From positions 62,001-126,000 of the forward strand of contig NZ_QJVD01000004.1 in assembly GCF_003219815.1 (NCBI RefSeq): a DNA stretch of 64,000 bases, in the 5' to 3' direction. The DNA is from Arthrobacter livingstonensis (GTDB lineage: Bacteria > Actinomycetota > Actinomycetes > Actinomycetales > Micrococcaceae). The notes beneath the pieces were generated by a model. That model did no database searches and was not told where the DNA came from. It was given only the letters and a program-made list of their open reading frames with translations. Both the position numbers and the translations under genes were made by a program. Positions 37,250 to 46,687 of this stretch are shown piece after piece. How positions within the stretch are numbered: position 1 is the stretch's first letter; each line of letters starts with the position of its first letter.

Positions 37250-38635
37250 GTGCATGTGTTGACGTGGTTCTATGGCTTGGGCCTGGCCTCCGGATGGCTT
37301 CCCGCTGCAGCGCTGGGCCTGGGCGCCGTGGCGCTGGCGTTCCTGCTCCTGCACCGTTCACGCCGCTGGTGGCTGTTCTGTGTGCTCAGTGCCCTGGCAT
37401 CGGGCGCGGCGGCCATGCTGGCCGGCTGGGCCGTCATCCATGTCTGGTACTGGTGGCCCGAGGACCTTCCCGCCACCGTGATTGTGTGTGTGGGATTTGG
37501 CCTCTGGGGCCTGGTTCTGGGAAGTGCGACGGCGGTGCTTGGGCTGGGCAGCCTGGCCCGCCGCAGGCCAAGGCCGCGGGATGGGCGGCGCCATGGTTCC
37601 GCGCGCACGGCGCGCGCTGCCTCCCCGCTGAAGGTTTTGATGGCGGTGGCCGCCGCGGTGGTCGTGGTGGCCGTCAGCGCCGTACAGGTCAATGTGTACT
37701 TTGGCGAGTACCCCACGGTGGGCAGCCTGATACATGGCGATCCCGCACTGGCCCAGGGCATCCCGCACTTCCTGCAGAAAAAGGATGCCGACCGTTTCCG
37801 GCTGCTGCCGGTGAAGGACGGCTGGGTCCCGCCGAAGCGGATGCAGGCGGCCGGGGAGTTCCGCCAGGTTTCCATCCCCGGCAAGGCCTCCGGCTTTCAT
37901 GCCCGGCCGGCAGTGGTTTACCTGCCACCGGCCTACTTCACCCCCCACGCGCCCGTGCTTCCCGTGGTGGTGCTGGTCACCGGGCAGCCCGGCTCCCCGC
38001 AAAACTGGCTGCTGTCCGGCCACCTGGGCCAGACCCTGGACACCTACGCCAAGGGCCACCGCGGCCTGGCGCCCGTGGTGGTCATGCCGGACGCCAACGG
38101 CAGCCAGGAAGCAAACACCATGTGCATGAACTCGGCCCTGGGCCGGGTGGACACGTACATGGCCGTGGACGTACCGAGGTGGATTGCGGATACTTTGAAC
38201 GTGGACACCAACCACCGGCACTGGGCCGTGGCCGGGTTCTCCTACGGGGGCACCTGCGCCATGCAGATGGTGACCCGGCACCCAGATGTGTACAGGACCT
38301 TTGCGGCCATCTCCGCGGAACGTGAGCCGGCCCTGACAGCCAACCGCGCCGTGACCGTCCAGCGGGCATTCAACGGCAACACCGCGGCCTTCAACGCGGT
38401 GGTCCCCATGACGCTGATGGACCGTCACAGCTACCCGGAAATCCACGGCTGGTTCGCGAGCGGCGCCCAAGACGCCGTGTACACGCACAACGCCGAGGTG
38501 CTGGATGCCGCCGGCCGCAGGGCCGGCATGACCCTGGAACGCACCACGTTTCCCGGCGGCCACTCCTGGACCATGGTGACGGAGGCGCTGCCGTCCGCCT
38601 TCAGCTTCATGGGGGCGCGGCTGGGGCTGCAATGA
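37250..38635 (+). CDS. Membrane-anchored alpha/beta hydrolase (esterase D/mycolyltransferase fold)
   Basis: A 461-residue protein with four hydrophobic N-terminal segments (about 8-30, 38-60, 66-95 and 130-150) and an extracellular esterase domain. The nucleophile elbow is AGFSYGGT near residue 332, and the catalytic His is in FPGGHSW near 443; PPAYFTPHAP and VVVMPDANGS mark the fold. The GTG start follows GGCGGAAAAGGG. Its stop overlaps the MprF-type gene (ATGA). In Pseudomonas PA0919 and Enterococcus AhyD, esterases beside aminoacyl-PG synthases hydrolyse the aminoacyl lipid, so the same role is likely here (inference). Confidence 0.85.
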   Translation: MHVLTWFYGLGLASGWLPAAALGLGAVALAFLLLHRSRRWWLFCVLSALASGAAAMLAGWAVIHVWYWWPEDLPATVIVCVGFGLWGLVLGSATAVLGLGSLARRRPRPRDGRRHGSARTARAASPLKVLMAVAAAVVVVAVSAVQVNVYFGEYPTVGSLIHGDPALAQGIPHFLQKKDADRFRLLPVKDGWVPPKRMQAAGEFRQVSIPGKASGFHARPAVVYLPPAYFTPHAPVLPVVVLVTGQPGSPQNWLLSGHLGQTLDTYAKGHRGLAPVVVMPDANGSQEANTMCMNSALGRVDTYMAVDVPRWIADTLNVDTNHRHWAVAGFSYGGTCAMQMVTRHPDVYRTFAAISAEREPALTANRAVTVQRAFNGNTAAFNAVVPMTLMDRHSYPEIHGWFASGAQDAVYTHNAEVLDAAGRRAGMTLERTTFPGGHSWTMVTEALPSAFSFMGARLGLQ

Positions 38636-41196
38636 CCGCCTCGCTCACGGGCTGGGTGCGGCGGATGCCCTTCACCCTGGCCCTGTTGGCCGCCACGGTC
38701 CTGGTGGTCGTCGGCACCCGGACGTTCCTGCATCCGCTGCCGCGGGCCGCGGCCGGATCCGCGGGCCTGCAAGCGACGGACCTGGTCACAGGCCAGTGGT
38801 GGTCCTTTGTGACCACCTTGTTCCTGGCACCGGGGCCCGTGGGGCTCCTGGCTGCGGTGGCCGTGCTGACGGGCGTCCTGGGACTGGCTGAATCGACCAT
38901 CGGTTCATGGCGGACGGCCGTGGTGTTCTTCTCCTGCCAGCTGGCGGCTGCCGTCGTGTTCACCGGCGTCGTGCTGGTGGGTGGCGCTGTGGGCATCGAA
39001 TGGCTTGGCGGCATGCGCCAGGCCACGCTGATGGGACCGTTTGCCGCGTCGGCGGGTGCCCTCATGGCCGCCAGCCGGCTGATCAGCGTCATGTGGCGGC
39101 GCCGGGTGCGGTCCCTCACGCTCGCCATCGCGCTGATGCTGACCCTTTACGTGGGGCACGCCCAAAACCTGTTTATCCTGCTGGGTGCACTCGCGGGCCT
39201 GGTGCTTGGCATCGCCATGTTCCCGGCACGGACGCCCTCCTACATCACACGTTCCACAAGCCGCGAAACACGGACCAATCTGGCCATTGTGGTGGCCGTG
39301 TTTGCCGTGGGGCCGCTCATGGCGGCCGTGGCCCACATTCCGGTGGGTCCGCTGGCAGGACTGCGCAACCTGGTGGTCAACCCGGTGCCCAGCATCGGCC
39401 AGCTGCAGGCGGCCTGCGCGCCCCTGGAGGAGTCCTGCCGGGGGTTGGGGCACGGCATGGGATTGTGGGGGCCGGGCGGGCACCTGCTGGCGCTTGCCCC
39501 GATGCTCCTTCTCCTGGCGTGTGCCGAAGGGCTGCGGCGGGGCAACCGGCTGGCGCTGTGGATGGCCGTCTACCTGCACCTGGTAATTGGCGTCATGTCC
39601 GGGTTCTACCTGCAGGTGTTTGCCGGGTTCGGCCTCCCGCTGCTGCGCGGCCGCCGCGTCCTGAGCATCAACAGTTCCATGTGGGAGATCCTGCCGGTGG
39701 TGCTGGTGCCGTTCATCATTGCCGCCGTCCTGGTGGCACGGAGACGCCACTTTCATATCGACCCCAACCCCGTACTGCGCCGGCGGGCATCCGTGTTGCT
39801 GCCGCTGCTGCTGGCAGGGTTCGTGGTGCTCTATGGGGTGGCCTGGTACGCCGAGGGCAACGAGCAGGGCGAATACGGTTTCATCGGGCTTTTCGCCAGC
39901 CTGCCGCGGGTGCTGCTGCCCTATCCGTTCCCGTTTGGCTACGGCGCCGCGGTCTACCCCCATGGCTTCTTCACCACCCTGCTGTTCAGCCTGGGCGGGG
40001 CCGTGTTGTGGACAGCCAGCGTGGTGGCCGTGCTGGTGCTGTTCCTGAGCCGCCGCGTGGTGACCGGACCGGCGGGGTTGGACAGGGCCGCTGCCGCGTC
40101 GCTGGTGCGCCGCGGCGGGGACTCGCTGTCCTGGATGGCACTGTGGCCGGGCAACCAGTACTGGTTCAATTCCACCGGGACGGCGGGGTTCGCCTTCCAG
40201 CTGCACTTTGGCGTGGCTGTGACGGTGGGCGGCCCCCTGGGCGAGCCCGCGGACTATCCCGGCGCCGTCAACGAGTTCATTGATCACTGTGCCGAGCAGT
40301 CGATCACCCCGTGCTTTTATTCACTTACCGATGAATGCTGGGCGAGCCTGCGCAGCCGCGGCTTCCATCGGGCCGCGGTGGCCACGGAAACTCTTCTGGA
40401 CATCCAGTCCATGGAATTCAAGGGCAAGGAATGGCAAAACGTGCGTACGGCGCTGAACAAGGCCGCCAAACTTCAGGTGCATGCAACATGGCACAAATAT
40501 TCCACCCTGAGCACCGGGCTGCGGACCCAGATCCATGAGATCTCCGAGGAATGGGTGTCCGGGCGGGCGCTGCCGGAATTGGGATTCACGCTGGGCGGGG
40601 TGGCCGAACTCAAGGACGACGACGTCCAGATCTGCCTTGCCGTCGATGCCACCGGCCGCGTCCACGGGGTGACCAGCTGGCTGCCCGTCTTTGCCCACGG
40701 CGACGTGGCGAGCTGGACGCTGGACTTCATGCGCCGCAACGACGACGCCTTCAAGGGCGTCATGGAGTTCCTTATCGCCGAGGCGGTGCTGCACTTCCGT
40801 GACCAGGTGGAGTACATTTCCCTGTCCGGCTCACCCTTGTCCGTCGAAGGAACCGGGACTGGGCCGGGGCCGGGCGGTGGCACGGTGCCTGAAACTGGCG
40901 GCGACGGGGCCGCCGGGAGCGCCGGGGAACAGGCTCAGACGGACGTGCATCCACTCGCGGCGCTGGAAGGCACCTCCATGGAGCGGATTCTCGCCGTCCT
41001 GGGCCGGACCCTGGAGCCTGTATACGGCTTCGCCTCGCTGGCCAACTTCAAGAAGCGCTTCCAGCCCCGGCACCGGACGCTGTACATGGCGTACCAGGAT
41101 CCGTTTTCGCTGCCGGTGATCGGTCGGGCCGTGGGAGAGGCCTATATGCCCAATGTTTCCGTCCGCGAGCTGACGCGGCTCCTGCGCAAGGCGTAG
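38632..41196 (+). CDS. mprF: MprF-type aminoacyl-phosphatidylglycerol synthase with rhomboid-like N-terminus
   Basis: An 854-residue protein. The first 210 residues form six helices with rhomboid-like features (GQWWSFVTTLFLAPG near 54, a conserved Glu in LGLAEST), but a clear GxSG catalytic serine is not visible. Further membrane helices run to about residue 480, then the DUF2156 transferase domain (ALWPGNQYWF; EFKGKEWQNVRTALNKAAK; YGFASLANFKKRFQPRH), which moves an amino acid from aminoacyl-tRNA to phosphatidylglycerol. A low-complexity Gly/Thr/Pro loop interrupts it near 745-775. No LysRS domain is fused. Amino acid specificity is unknown. Confidence 0.88.
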   Translation: MTASLTGWVRRMPFTLALLAATVLVVVGTRTFLHPLPRAAAGSAGLQATDLVTGQWWSFVTTLFLAPGPVGLLAAVAVLTGVLGLAESTIGSWRTAVVFFSCQLAAAVVFTGVVLVGGAVGIEWLGGMRQATLMGPFAASAGALMAASRLISVMWRRRVRSLTLAIALMLTLYVGHAQNLFILLGALAGLVLGIAMFPARTPSYITRSTSRETRTNLAIVVAVFAVGPLMAAVAHIPVGPLAGLRNLVVNPVPSIGQLQAACAPLEESCRGLGHGMGLWGPGGHLLALAPMLLLLACAEGLRRGNRLALWMAVYLHLVIGVMSGFYLQVFAGFGLPLLRGRRVLSINSSMWEILPVVLVPFIIAAVLVARRRHFHIDPNPVLRRRASVLLPLLLAGFVVLYGVAWYAEGNEQGEYGFIGLFASLPRVLLPYPFPFGYGAAVYPHGFFTTLLFSLGGAVLWTASVVAVLVLFLSRRVVTGPAGLDRAAAASLVRRGGDSLSWMALWPGNQYWFNSTGTAGFAFQLHFGVAVTVGGPLGEPADYPGAVNEFIDHCAEQSITPCFYSLTDECWASLRSRGFHRAAVATETLLDIQSMEFKGKEWQNVRTALNKAAKLQVHATWHKYSTLSTGLRTQIHEISEEWVSGRALPELGFTLGGVAELKDDDVQICLAVDATGRVHGVTSWLPVFAHGDVASWTLDFMRRNDDAFKGVMEFLIAEAVLHFRDQVEYISLSGSPLSVEGTGTGPGPGGGTVPETGGDGAAGSAGEQAQTDVHPLAALEGTSMERILAVLGRTLEPVYGFASLANFKKRFQPRHRTLYMAYQDPFSLPVIGRAVGEAYMPNVSVRELTRLLRKA

Positions 41197-41266
41197 CCGG
41201 ACACGGATCGCGGGCACGGGGTGCCGGGCACGGGCTCAGGTACGGCCCCGGATCCGCGCGCCGCAC

Positions 41267-41302
41267 GAGGAGGCCCCCGGCATCAATGCCGGGGGCCTCC
41301 TC
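41267..41302. terminator. Bidirectional terminator hairpin
   Basis: Perfect 16-bp inverted repeat GAGGAGGCCCCCGGCA / TGCCGGGGGCCTCCTC with loop TCAA, between the convergent mprF-like and cold-shock genes. Confidence 0.9.
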
Positions 41303-41321
41303 ACGATTCCCTTGGGCGTCG

Positions 41322-41525
41322 CTACAGCGCGGTCACTCCGGTGGCCTGCGGACCCTTGTTGCCCTGGCCGACCTCAAATTCGACGCGTGCATTTTCCTCG
41401 AGCGTCTTAAATCCGCCGCCCTGAATTTCCGAATAGTGGACGAATACATCACCTTCGGCATTGTCCGGGGTGATAAAGCCGAAGCCCTTTTCAGCGTTGA
41501 ACCACTTGACGGTTCCCTGTGCCAT
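41322..41525 (-). CDS. Cold-shock protein (CspA family)
   Basis: A 67-residue single cold-shock domain acting as RNA chaperone. RNA-binding motifs RNP1 KGFGFI (residues 13-18) and RNP2 VFVHY (27-31) are intact. AGGAGAAACA precedes the ATG. The AT-rich upstream interval (41526-41628) contains a TTGACC -35-like hexamer and leaves room for the long 5' UTR typical of cold-shock mRNAs. Confidence 0.95.
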   Translation of the reverse strand: MAQGTVKWFNAEKGFGFITPDNAEGDVFVHYSEIQGGGFKTLEENARVEFEVGQGNKGPQATGVTAL

Positions 41526-41628
41526 TGTTTCTCCTCATAAATGTACTGCTAATGCAAGACAGCACTTAGCATGGCAAGCATCACATATATAGGTCAACGA
41601 AAACAAACATTCTTTACATGGTTATTAA

Positions 41629-42882
41629 CTAGTTCAGCCACTCGCCGGCGCGCATGACGCGCTGCAGTTCCAAACCGTCGGCGACAATCAGGGCGTCGGC
41701 GCGCAGTCCGCGGCGCAGGGAGCCCAATTCGTCCGTCAGGCCCAGCACCTCGGCGGGGACCACAGTTGCCGAAAGCAGTGCATCCGTGAACTTGACCCCG
41801 GCCCCCACGGTGCGGCGCACCACGTCCAGCAGGGTTGCGGTGCCGCCGGCAATGGACCCGGTGGCGTCCAGGGTGGCGACGCCGCCGGCGACCGTGACGG
41901 GGGAGGGGCCCAGCATGTACTGGCCGTCGGCCAGGCCGGCGGCAGCCATGGAATCGGTGACCAGCGCGATGTTGGCGGCGCCCACCAGGGAGAACACGGT
42001 CTTGACCGTTTCCGGGTCCAGGTGGGTGTTGTCGGCCACGAGCTCGACGGCGGCGTGGCCGGCCTTCGCCGCCCGCAGGCAGGCCGCCACAGGGCCCGGG
42101 GACCGGTGGTGCATGGGAGGCATCCCGTTAAAAAGGTGCGTGACGGTGGGACGCCCGGAGACGCCGTCGAACCCGGTGGAATCAAGGCCGTCACGGGCTT
42201 GGGCGAGGGATTCCGCCGCCGTGGCGCTGTCGCAATCGGTGTGGCCCACGGACGGGGTGACGCCGTGGGCGGTCAGCAGGTCCACCAGCTCGGCGGCGCC
42301 CGGCAGCTCGGGGGCATAGGTCATGGTGGCGATGGCGCCCTGGCCCGCCTCGATCAGCGCGGCCGCCAGCACCAGATCCGGATCGAGCAGGAACGCGGGG
42401 TTCTGGGCGCCGCAGCGGGCGTGGGAAAGGAACGGGCCCTCCAGGTGAATGCCGGCCAGCAGGCCCTCGCCGGTCATTTTTGCGTAGACGCCGATCCCCT
42501 TGAGGAGGTCTTCCGCCGAGGCGGTGACCATGCTGGCCAGGAGCGTGGTGGTGCCGGCACGGTGCAGGAACTCCACAGCCGTGCGGGCCGAGGCCTCGTC
42601 GCCGCTGGGGAAGTCGCCGCCGTTGCCGCCGTGGTTGTGGATGTCCACCAGGCCCGGGATGACGCGGTGCCCGGCCGGGAGGGTGATGAGATTGGCCGGG
42701 TCCAAGTCGGCGGACGTAAAGCCGGGCTCGTCAAAGTGGTCCGCCCGGCCGGAGTAGACGATGCGGTCACCTTCAACGGCGAGCAGCCCGTCTTCCACCA
42801 GGCCATGGTCGGTGACGATGGGACCGAGAATCAAGGTCTTGGCGGGCTCGGCCGGCCCGGGCGCAGCGTTGGGATCAGTCAT
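41629..42882 (-). CDS. nagA: N-acetylglucosamine-6-phosphate deacetylase
   Basis: A 417-residue amidohydrolase converting GlcNAc-6-P to GlcN-6-P. Metal and catalytic motifs are DIHNHGGNGGDF near 71, the glutamate in HLEGPFL near 145, GHTD near 213, THLFNGM near 250 and the catalytic Asp in LVTDSMAAAG near 318. The start is chosen at MTDPNA because GGTGG precedes it and longer readings lack family similarity. nagB is 10 kb away on the other strand, so the pathway is not an operon here. Confidence 0.93.
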   Translation of the reverse strand: MTDPNAAPGPAEPAKTLILGPIVTDHGLVEDGLLAVEGDRIVYSGRADHFDEPGFTSADLDPANLITLPAGHRVIPGLVDIHNHGGNGGDFPSGDEASARTAVEFLHRAGTTTLLASMVTASAEDLLKGIGVYAKMTGEGLLAGIHLEGPFLSHARCGAQNPAFLLDPDLVLAAALIEAGQGAIATMTYAPELPGAAELVDLLTAHGVTPSVGHTDCDSATAAESLAQARDGLDSTGFDGVSGRPTVTHLFNGMPPMHHRSPGPVAACLRAAKAGHAAVELVADNTHLDPETVKTVFSLVGAANIALVTDSMAAAGLADGQYMLGPSPVTVAGGVATLDATGSIAGGTATLLDVVRRTVGAGVKFTDALLSATVVPAEVLGLTDELGSLRRGLRADALIVADGLELQRVMRAGEWLN

Positions 42883-42949
42883 GCCACCAAGTCTATCCAG
42901 CCCGGCCTCCATCCAGACCAGGCCCTGACCAGGCCAGGCGGCCGATCGC

Positions 42950-43645
42950 CTAGAAAAGTCGCGAGGCGCTGTCGTCCACGCCGCGCATGGTGTCGTAGTC
43001 GAGCGTGAGGCACTCAATGCCGCGGTCCGCCGCGAGGACGCGGGCCTGGGGCTTGATCTGCTGGGCGGCAAAGATGCCGCGCACAGGTGCCAGGAGCGGG
43101 TCCCGGTTGAGCAGTTCCAAATAACGGGTGAGCTGTTCGACACCGTCAATGTCACCGCGGCGCTTGAGTTCGATGGCCACGGCGGCGCCGTTGGCATCCC
43201 GGGCCAGGATGTCCACGGGCCCGATGGCCGTGAAGTACTCGCGGCGAACCAGGGTGAAGCCGCTGCCCAGCAATTCGATCTGGGCCGCGAGCAGCCGCTG
43301 CAGGTCAGCCTCCACCCCGTCCTTGATCAGGCCGGGGTCCGTGCCAAGGTCGTGGCTGGACTCGTGGACATGCTCGTAGATGTTGATGATCAGCTTGTCG
43401 TCCTGTTTCGTGGACTGCACAATCCACTGTTCCACCACCCCCTCCTCAAGCTCGCTGTCCGCGGCGGCGACGGTGCGCAGCGTGGCAGGCGGGCTCATCC
43501 AGTTCAGCGGCTTGTAGGAGCCGCCGTCGGAATGGACCAGCACGGATCCGTCCGCCTTGACCAGCAGGAGGCGGACAGCCAGGGGAAGATGGGCTTTGAG
43601 GCGTCCGACGTAGTCGACGGAGCACTTGGCAATCACTAAACGCAC
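42950..43645 (-). CDS. nucS: Mismatch-specific endonuclease NucS/EndoMS
   Basis: A 231-residue PD-(D/E)XK nuclease that provides non-canonical mismatch repair in actinobacteria lacking MutS/MutL. The N-terminal dimer/DNA-binding domain ([20 protein letters not shown]) is followed by the nuclease core GPVDILARD...AIELKRRGD in the C-terminal half, and the C-terminus ends SRLF, which resembles a sliding-clamp interaction tail. The GTG start gives the family's standard length. Confidence 0.95.
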   Translation of the reverse strand: MRLVIAKCSVDYVGRLKAHLPLAVRLLLVKADGSVLVHSDGGSYKPLNWMSPPATLRTVAAADSELEEGVVEQWIVQSTKQDDKLIINIYEHVHESSHDLGTDPGLIKDGVEADLQRLLAAQIELLGSGFTLVRREYFTAIGPVDILARDANGAAVAIELKRRGDIDGVEQLTRYLELLNRDPLLAPVRGIFAAQQIKPQARVLAADRGIECLTLDYDTMRGVDDSASRLF

Positions 43646-43735
43646 GCCCTCCACAATAGCCGGTGTTGGTGCCTGCTCATTCGTGCACGCCTGCGCGTTT
43701 GGGCTCCACCGGCACCCGTGCGGCACAATTGTGGC

Positions 43736-44074
43736 ATGCCCCGCTCAAACCACCCGCGCCGCCGTCGTACGCAACTAGCCGGCGGGAAGAACAGCGGGCA
43801 ACCGGTGGAAGAAGGGCTGGAACTGGACCGGGCGCGGCTGGGCGTGCCGCAGCGCGAGTCAGCCCCCGACGGCGAATGGGCGGTGCGGACCATCACGGCA
43901 CGGAACGCGCAAAAGGTGTACACCTGCCCGGGCTGCCACCATCTTGTCCAGCCCGGCGTGGCCCACCTGGTGGTGTGGCAGGAGGACGCCATGTTCGGCG
44001 CCGAGGCCGGATTGCGCGACCGCCGCCACTGGCACACCAACTGCTGGCGCGGGCGCAGCTACCGGTACAGGTAG
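43736..44074 (+). CDS. Small conserved zinc-ribbon-like protein of unknown function
   Basis: A 112-residue basic protein. A disordered Arg/Asn-rich N-terminus ([13 protein letters not shown]) precedes a compact domain with [19 protein letters not shown], then HWHTNCW; the C-x2-C plus H/C pairs look like a zinc site. This family is common next to nucS in actinobacteria; function unknown. It is divergent from nucS, and the hydrolase gene follows after 23 bp. Confidence 0.75.
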   Translation: MPRSNHPRRRRTQLAGGKNSGQPVEEGLELDRARLGVPQRESAPDGEWAVRTITARNAQKVYTCPGCHHLVQPGVAHLVVWQEDAMFGAEAGLRDRRHWHTNCWRGRSYRYR

Positions 44075-44097
44075 CGGGTGTCGATAGGCTGGGGGGC

Positions 44098-44892
44098 ATG
44101 GTATTTGATCCCGGAACACTTGACTTTGCCGACACACGCGCGCCCGTTGCCATCCGTGCGGCCACCGTCCTGCCCGCCGTGCGCGAGAACATTGAACTGA
44201 CAACGTCGGACGGGCTGACCCTGGTGGGTGAGCTGGCCCTGCCGGCCGACGGGGTGGTCCGGGCAACGCTCATCACACTTCACCCGCTGCCCACCCACGG
44301 CGGATTCATGGATTCGCACGTGTTTAAGAAGGCGTCCTACCGCCTGCCCGCGCTGGCCGGGATTGCGGTGCTGCGATTCAACACGCGGGGGACATCGTCG
44401 CCGCGCGGCACCAGCGGCGGGGCGTTTGACGAGGGTGTGGGGGAGCGCCTGGACCTGGAGGCCGCCGTGCGGTTTGCCGTGGATCGCGGGCTGCCGAATC
44501 GGTGGCTGGTGGGCTGGTCCTTCGGCACGGAACTGGTGCTCAAGTACGGTGCCCTTGATCCTGTGGCCGCCCAAGTGGAGGGTGCGGTGCTACTCTCGCC
44601 GCCGCTGCACCGGGCCGGGGAGACGGACGTGGCCGCCTGGGCCGCCGCGGGCAAGCCAGTGTCCGTCCTGGTGCCCGAATTCGACGATTACCTGCGGCCG
44701 GACGCCGCGCGGGAACGCTTTGCGCAACTGCCGCAGGCCCGCCTGGTGGCCGTTGCCGGGGCGAAGCACCTGTGGGTCGGCGAAAAATACGCGGCCCGGG
44801 CGTTGAACGAGATTGCCTCAACCGTGCTGGGGCAGCGGATGGAACTGGCCGCCGAGTGGCATGGCCCCGTGGCAACGGCGCCGTCGGCGTAG
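44098..44892 (+). CDS. Alpha/beta hydrolase
   Basis: A 264-residue single-domain alpha/beta hydrolase of the dienelactone hydrolase-like/YfbB-free type. It has LHPLPTHGGFMD near 61, RFNTRGTSSPRG near 96, the nucleophile elbow VGWSFGTE near 141, and the likely catalytic His in GAKHLWVG near 222. Substrate unknown. The family occurs close to nucS in related genomes. ATG at 44098 after GGGGGGC. Confidence 0.8.
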   Translation: MVFDPGTLDFADTRAPVAIRAATVLPAVRENIELTTSDGLTLVGELALPADGVVRATLITLHPLPTHGGFMDSHVFKKASYRLPALAGIAVLRFNTRGTSSPRGTSGGAFDEGVGERLDLEAAVRFAVDRGLPNRWLVGWSFGTELVLKYGALDPVAAQVEGAVLLSPPLHRAGETDVAAWAAAGKPVSVLVPEFDDYLRPDAARERFAQLPQARLVAVAGAKHLWVGEKYAARALNEIASTVLGQRMELAAEWHGPVATAPSA

Positions 44893-45058
44893 CAGGTTCC
44901 GGTGGTCGGGCCTGACCCGGATGACGATAAGGACATTTGAGCCTGATATATCGGGATCCAGAGTCCGTTTCATCATCCACGAAGGCGCGAATCGTACAAG
45001 GGGCCGCCACAGCCGTACACTCGGGGCCCGGCGGGGCGTCCCCTTCAGCAGTTGGGCG

Positions 45059-46492
45059 CTACATCTTGTCCTGGCGGACGATGAACACCTCCTTGACCAG
45101 CAGCATCACGGCCGCGGCGGTCGGAATGGCGATCAGGGCGCCCAGGACGCCAAGCAGGCTGCCGCCGGCAATGACGGAAATGACGGCGACAGCCCCGGGC
45201 ACGGCCACTGCCTTTTGCATGATGCGCGGGGAGATGAAGTACGCCTCAAACTGCAGGTAGGCAAAATAGCAGATGGCGTAGATGAGGGCGGTCTGCCACC
45301 CAGCCGTCAGGCTGACGGCGATGACCACCACGGCCGCAATCATGCCGCCGACCAGGGGGATGAATGCCAGCAGCGCCACCACAAAAGCCAGCAGCACGCT
45401 GAAGGGCACGTGCAGGATGCTCATGACGATGAACGCGAATGCTGCGTTCAGCACGGCAACACAAACCTGCCCAATCACGTAGTTGCCCACGCCGCGGGTG
45501 ATTTCCTCGCTCAGCTCCTCCACGCGGGCACGGCGGGAGCGCGGCGCCAGGCGGTAGCCCCACTTCTTGATGGAGGGCATCGACGCCAGGAAGTACAGGC
45601 TCAGCACCAGCACAATCAACGTGCCAAACAGGCCGTTGGCGATGGTGCTGCCCACGCCCACCACGCCGCCGAAGATGCCGCCCACGGCCTGCGCGTTTTG
45701 GAAGAACTTGGCCACCTGTTCATTGATGGTGTCCACCACGTGGTACTGGACGTCCAGCTGCTTGAAAAAATCGGAGTTCAGGAAGTCACCGATCCAGACC
45801 GGCGCCTTGGTAGCCAGCTGCGTGGTCTGTTCAACGATCGTCGGGATCAGTGTGGCAAAGAAGATCGCCACGACGCCCAGCAGCACCACCAGCGTCAGGA
45901 CAATGCCGAGCGGCCGGGGAACCTTGCGCCCCTCCAGCCACCGGACCACAGGGTCCAGTCCCAGTGAGATGAACAAGGCCGTGACAATCCACAGCAGCAG
46001 CTGGGACGTGTTGGCCATGATGTAGTTCAGGAACAGGGCGATGCCGACGCCCACGGTGCCCATGAAGCCAAAATAGATGGGGTGGCGGAACATTCCCGCT
46101 GCCGGGGCAGCGGCCACATCCCGTGCCGCCATGGTTCCGTCGGGCGCCTCAACGGACTCCGACGGCAGGGCGAAGCGGACGCGTGGCTGGGCCCCCGGCA
46201 GGGGCTGCCGGATCCTGTTGCCCACCCAGGCCCGCCATCCACCAGGTCCCACGGTGGCTCCTACGGGCAGGGACGACGCCGGATCCTCCTGGGGTGCCCC
46301 TGCGGCCACCCCTGTGGTGGGGGATGTGGGGGACGGCACCCGGCGGGCGCCGGCAGCGGCGGGATCCGTCCCGGCGTCGTCCTTCTTCCCGGCAGCACCG
46401 GATGCGGGGTCCGGCTCCGGCGCGTGGGATTCGTGGGGAGAACTCAAGGGAAGCTGCCTTACGTGTCCGGGGAGCGGGGTGCAGGCCCACAT
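45059..46492 (-). CDS. AI-2E family transporter (PerM/YdiK-like)
   Basis: About 477 residues from the ATG at 46492; the start is uncertain because the N-terminal 115 residues are low-complexity Pro/Ala/Gly. The membrane part has about eight helices with the family's FGTLIVLVLSLYFLASMP and the C-terminal GVLGALIAIPTAAAVMLLVKEV. Despite the name, most members are permeases of unknown substrate, and some act in Na+/H+ exchange. It is transcribed alone, divergent from the large membrane protein. Confidence 0.85.
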   Translation of the reverse strand: MWACTPLPGHVRQLPLSSPHESHAPEPDPASGAAGKKDDAGTDPAAAGARRVPSPTSPTTGVAAGAPQEDPASSLPVGATVGPGGWRAWVGNRIRQPLPGAQPRVRFALPSESVEAPDGTMAARDVAAAPAAGMFRHPIYFGFMGTVGVGIALFLNYIMANTSQLLLWIVTALFISLGLDPVVRWLEGRKVPRPLGIVLTLVVLLGVVAIFFATLIPTIVEQTTQLATKAPVWIGDFLNSDFFKQLDVQYHVVDTINEQVAKFFQNAQAVGGIFGGVVGVGSTIANGLFGTLIVLVLSLYFLASMPSIKKWGYRLAPRSRRARVEELSEEITRGVGNYVIGQVCVAVLNAAFAFIVMSILHVPFSVLLAFVVALLAFIPLVGGMIAAVVVIAVSLTAGWQTALIYAICYFAYLQFEAYFISPRIMQKAVAVPGAVAVISVIAGGSLLGVLGALIAIPTAAAVMLLVKEVFIVRQDKM

Positions 46493-46687
46493 CCCGATGG
46501 GTGATGGTGTGTTGACATTATCAGCGGGCGCCGCCCGCGACGGCAATTTCCCGGCGGCGCCGGGCTTGTGTCCGCCTGCCGAAGAAGGGAATGCCGTATC
46601 ACGAAGAGTGAGAGTTTCCTCGCAAAACCTGGGCGAAGGTAACGTTTCGGTTACCCTTGAACAGACGATCGAAGTAGTTTTCCGCCG

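Noticed and set aside
38632-39260. N-terminus of the MprF-type protein as an active rhomboid protease
   Set aside because: The helical layout and GQWW...E pattern fit, but a GxSG serine and the partner His are not visible, so protease activity is not claimed.
41540-41580. AAGACAGCAC near the cold-shock gene resembling the 10.6-kb 20-mer
   Set aside because: Only about 10 bases match and the context differs; likely chance.
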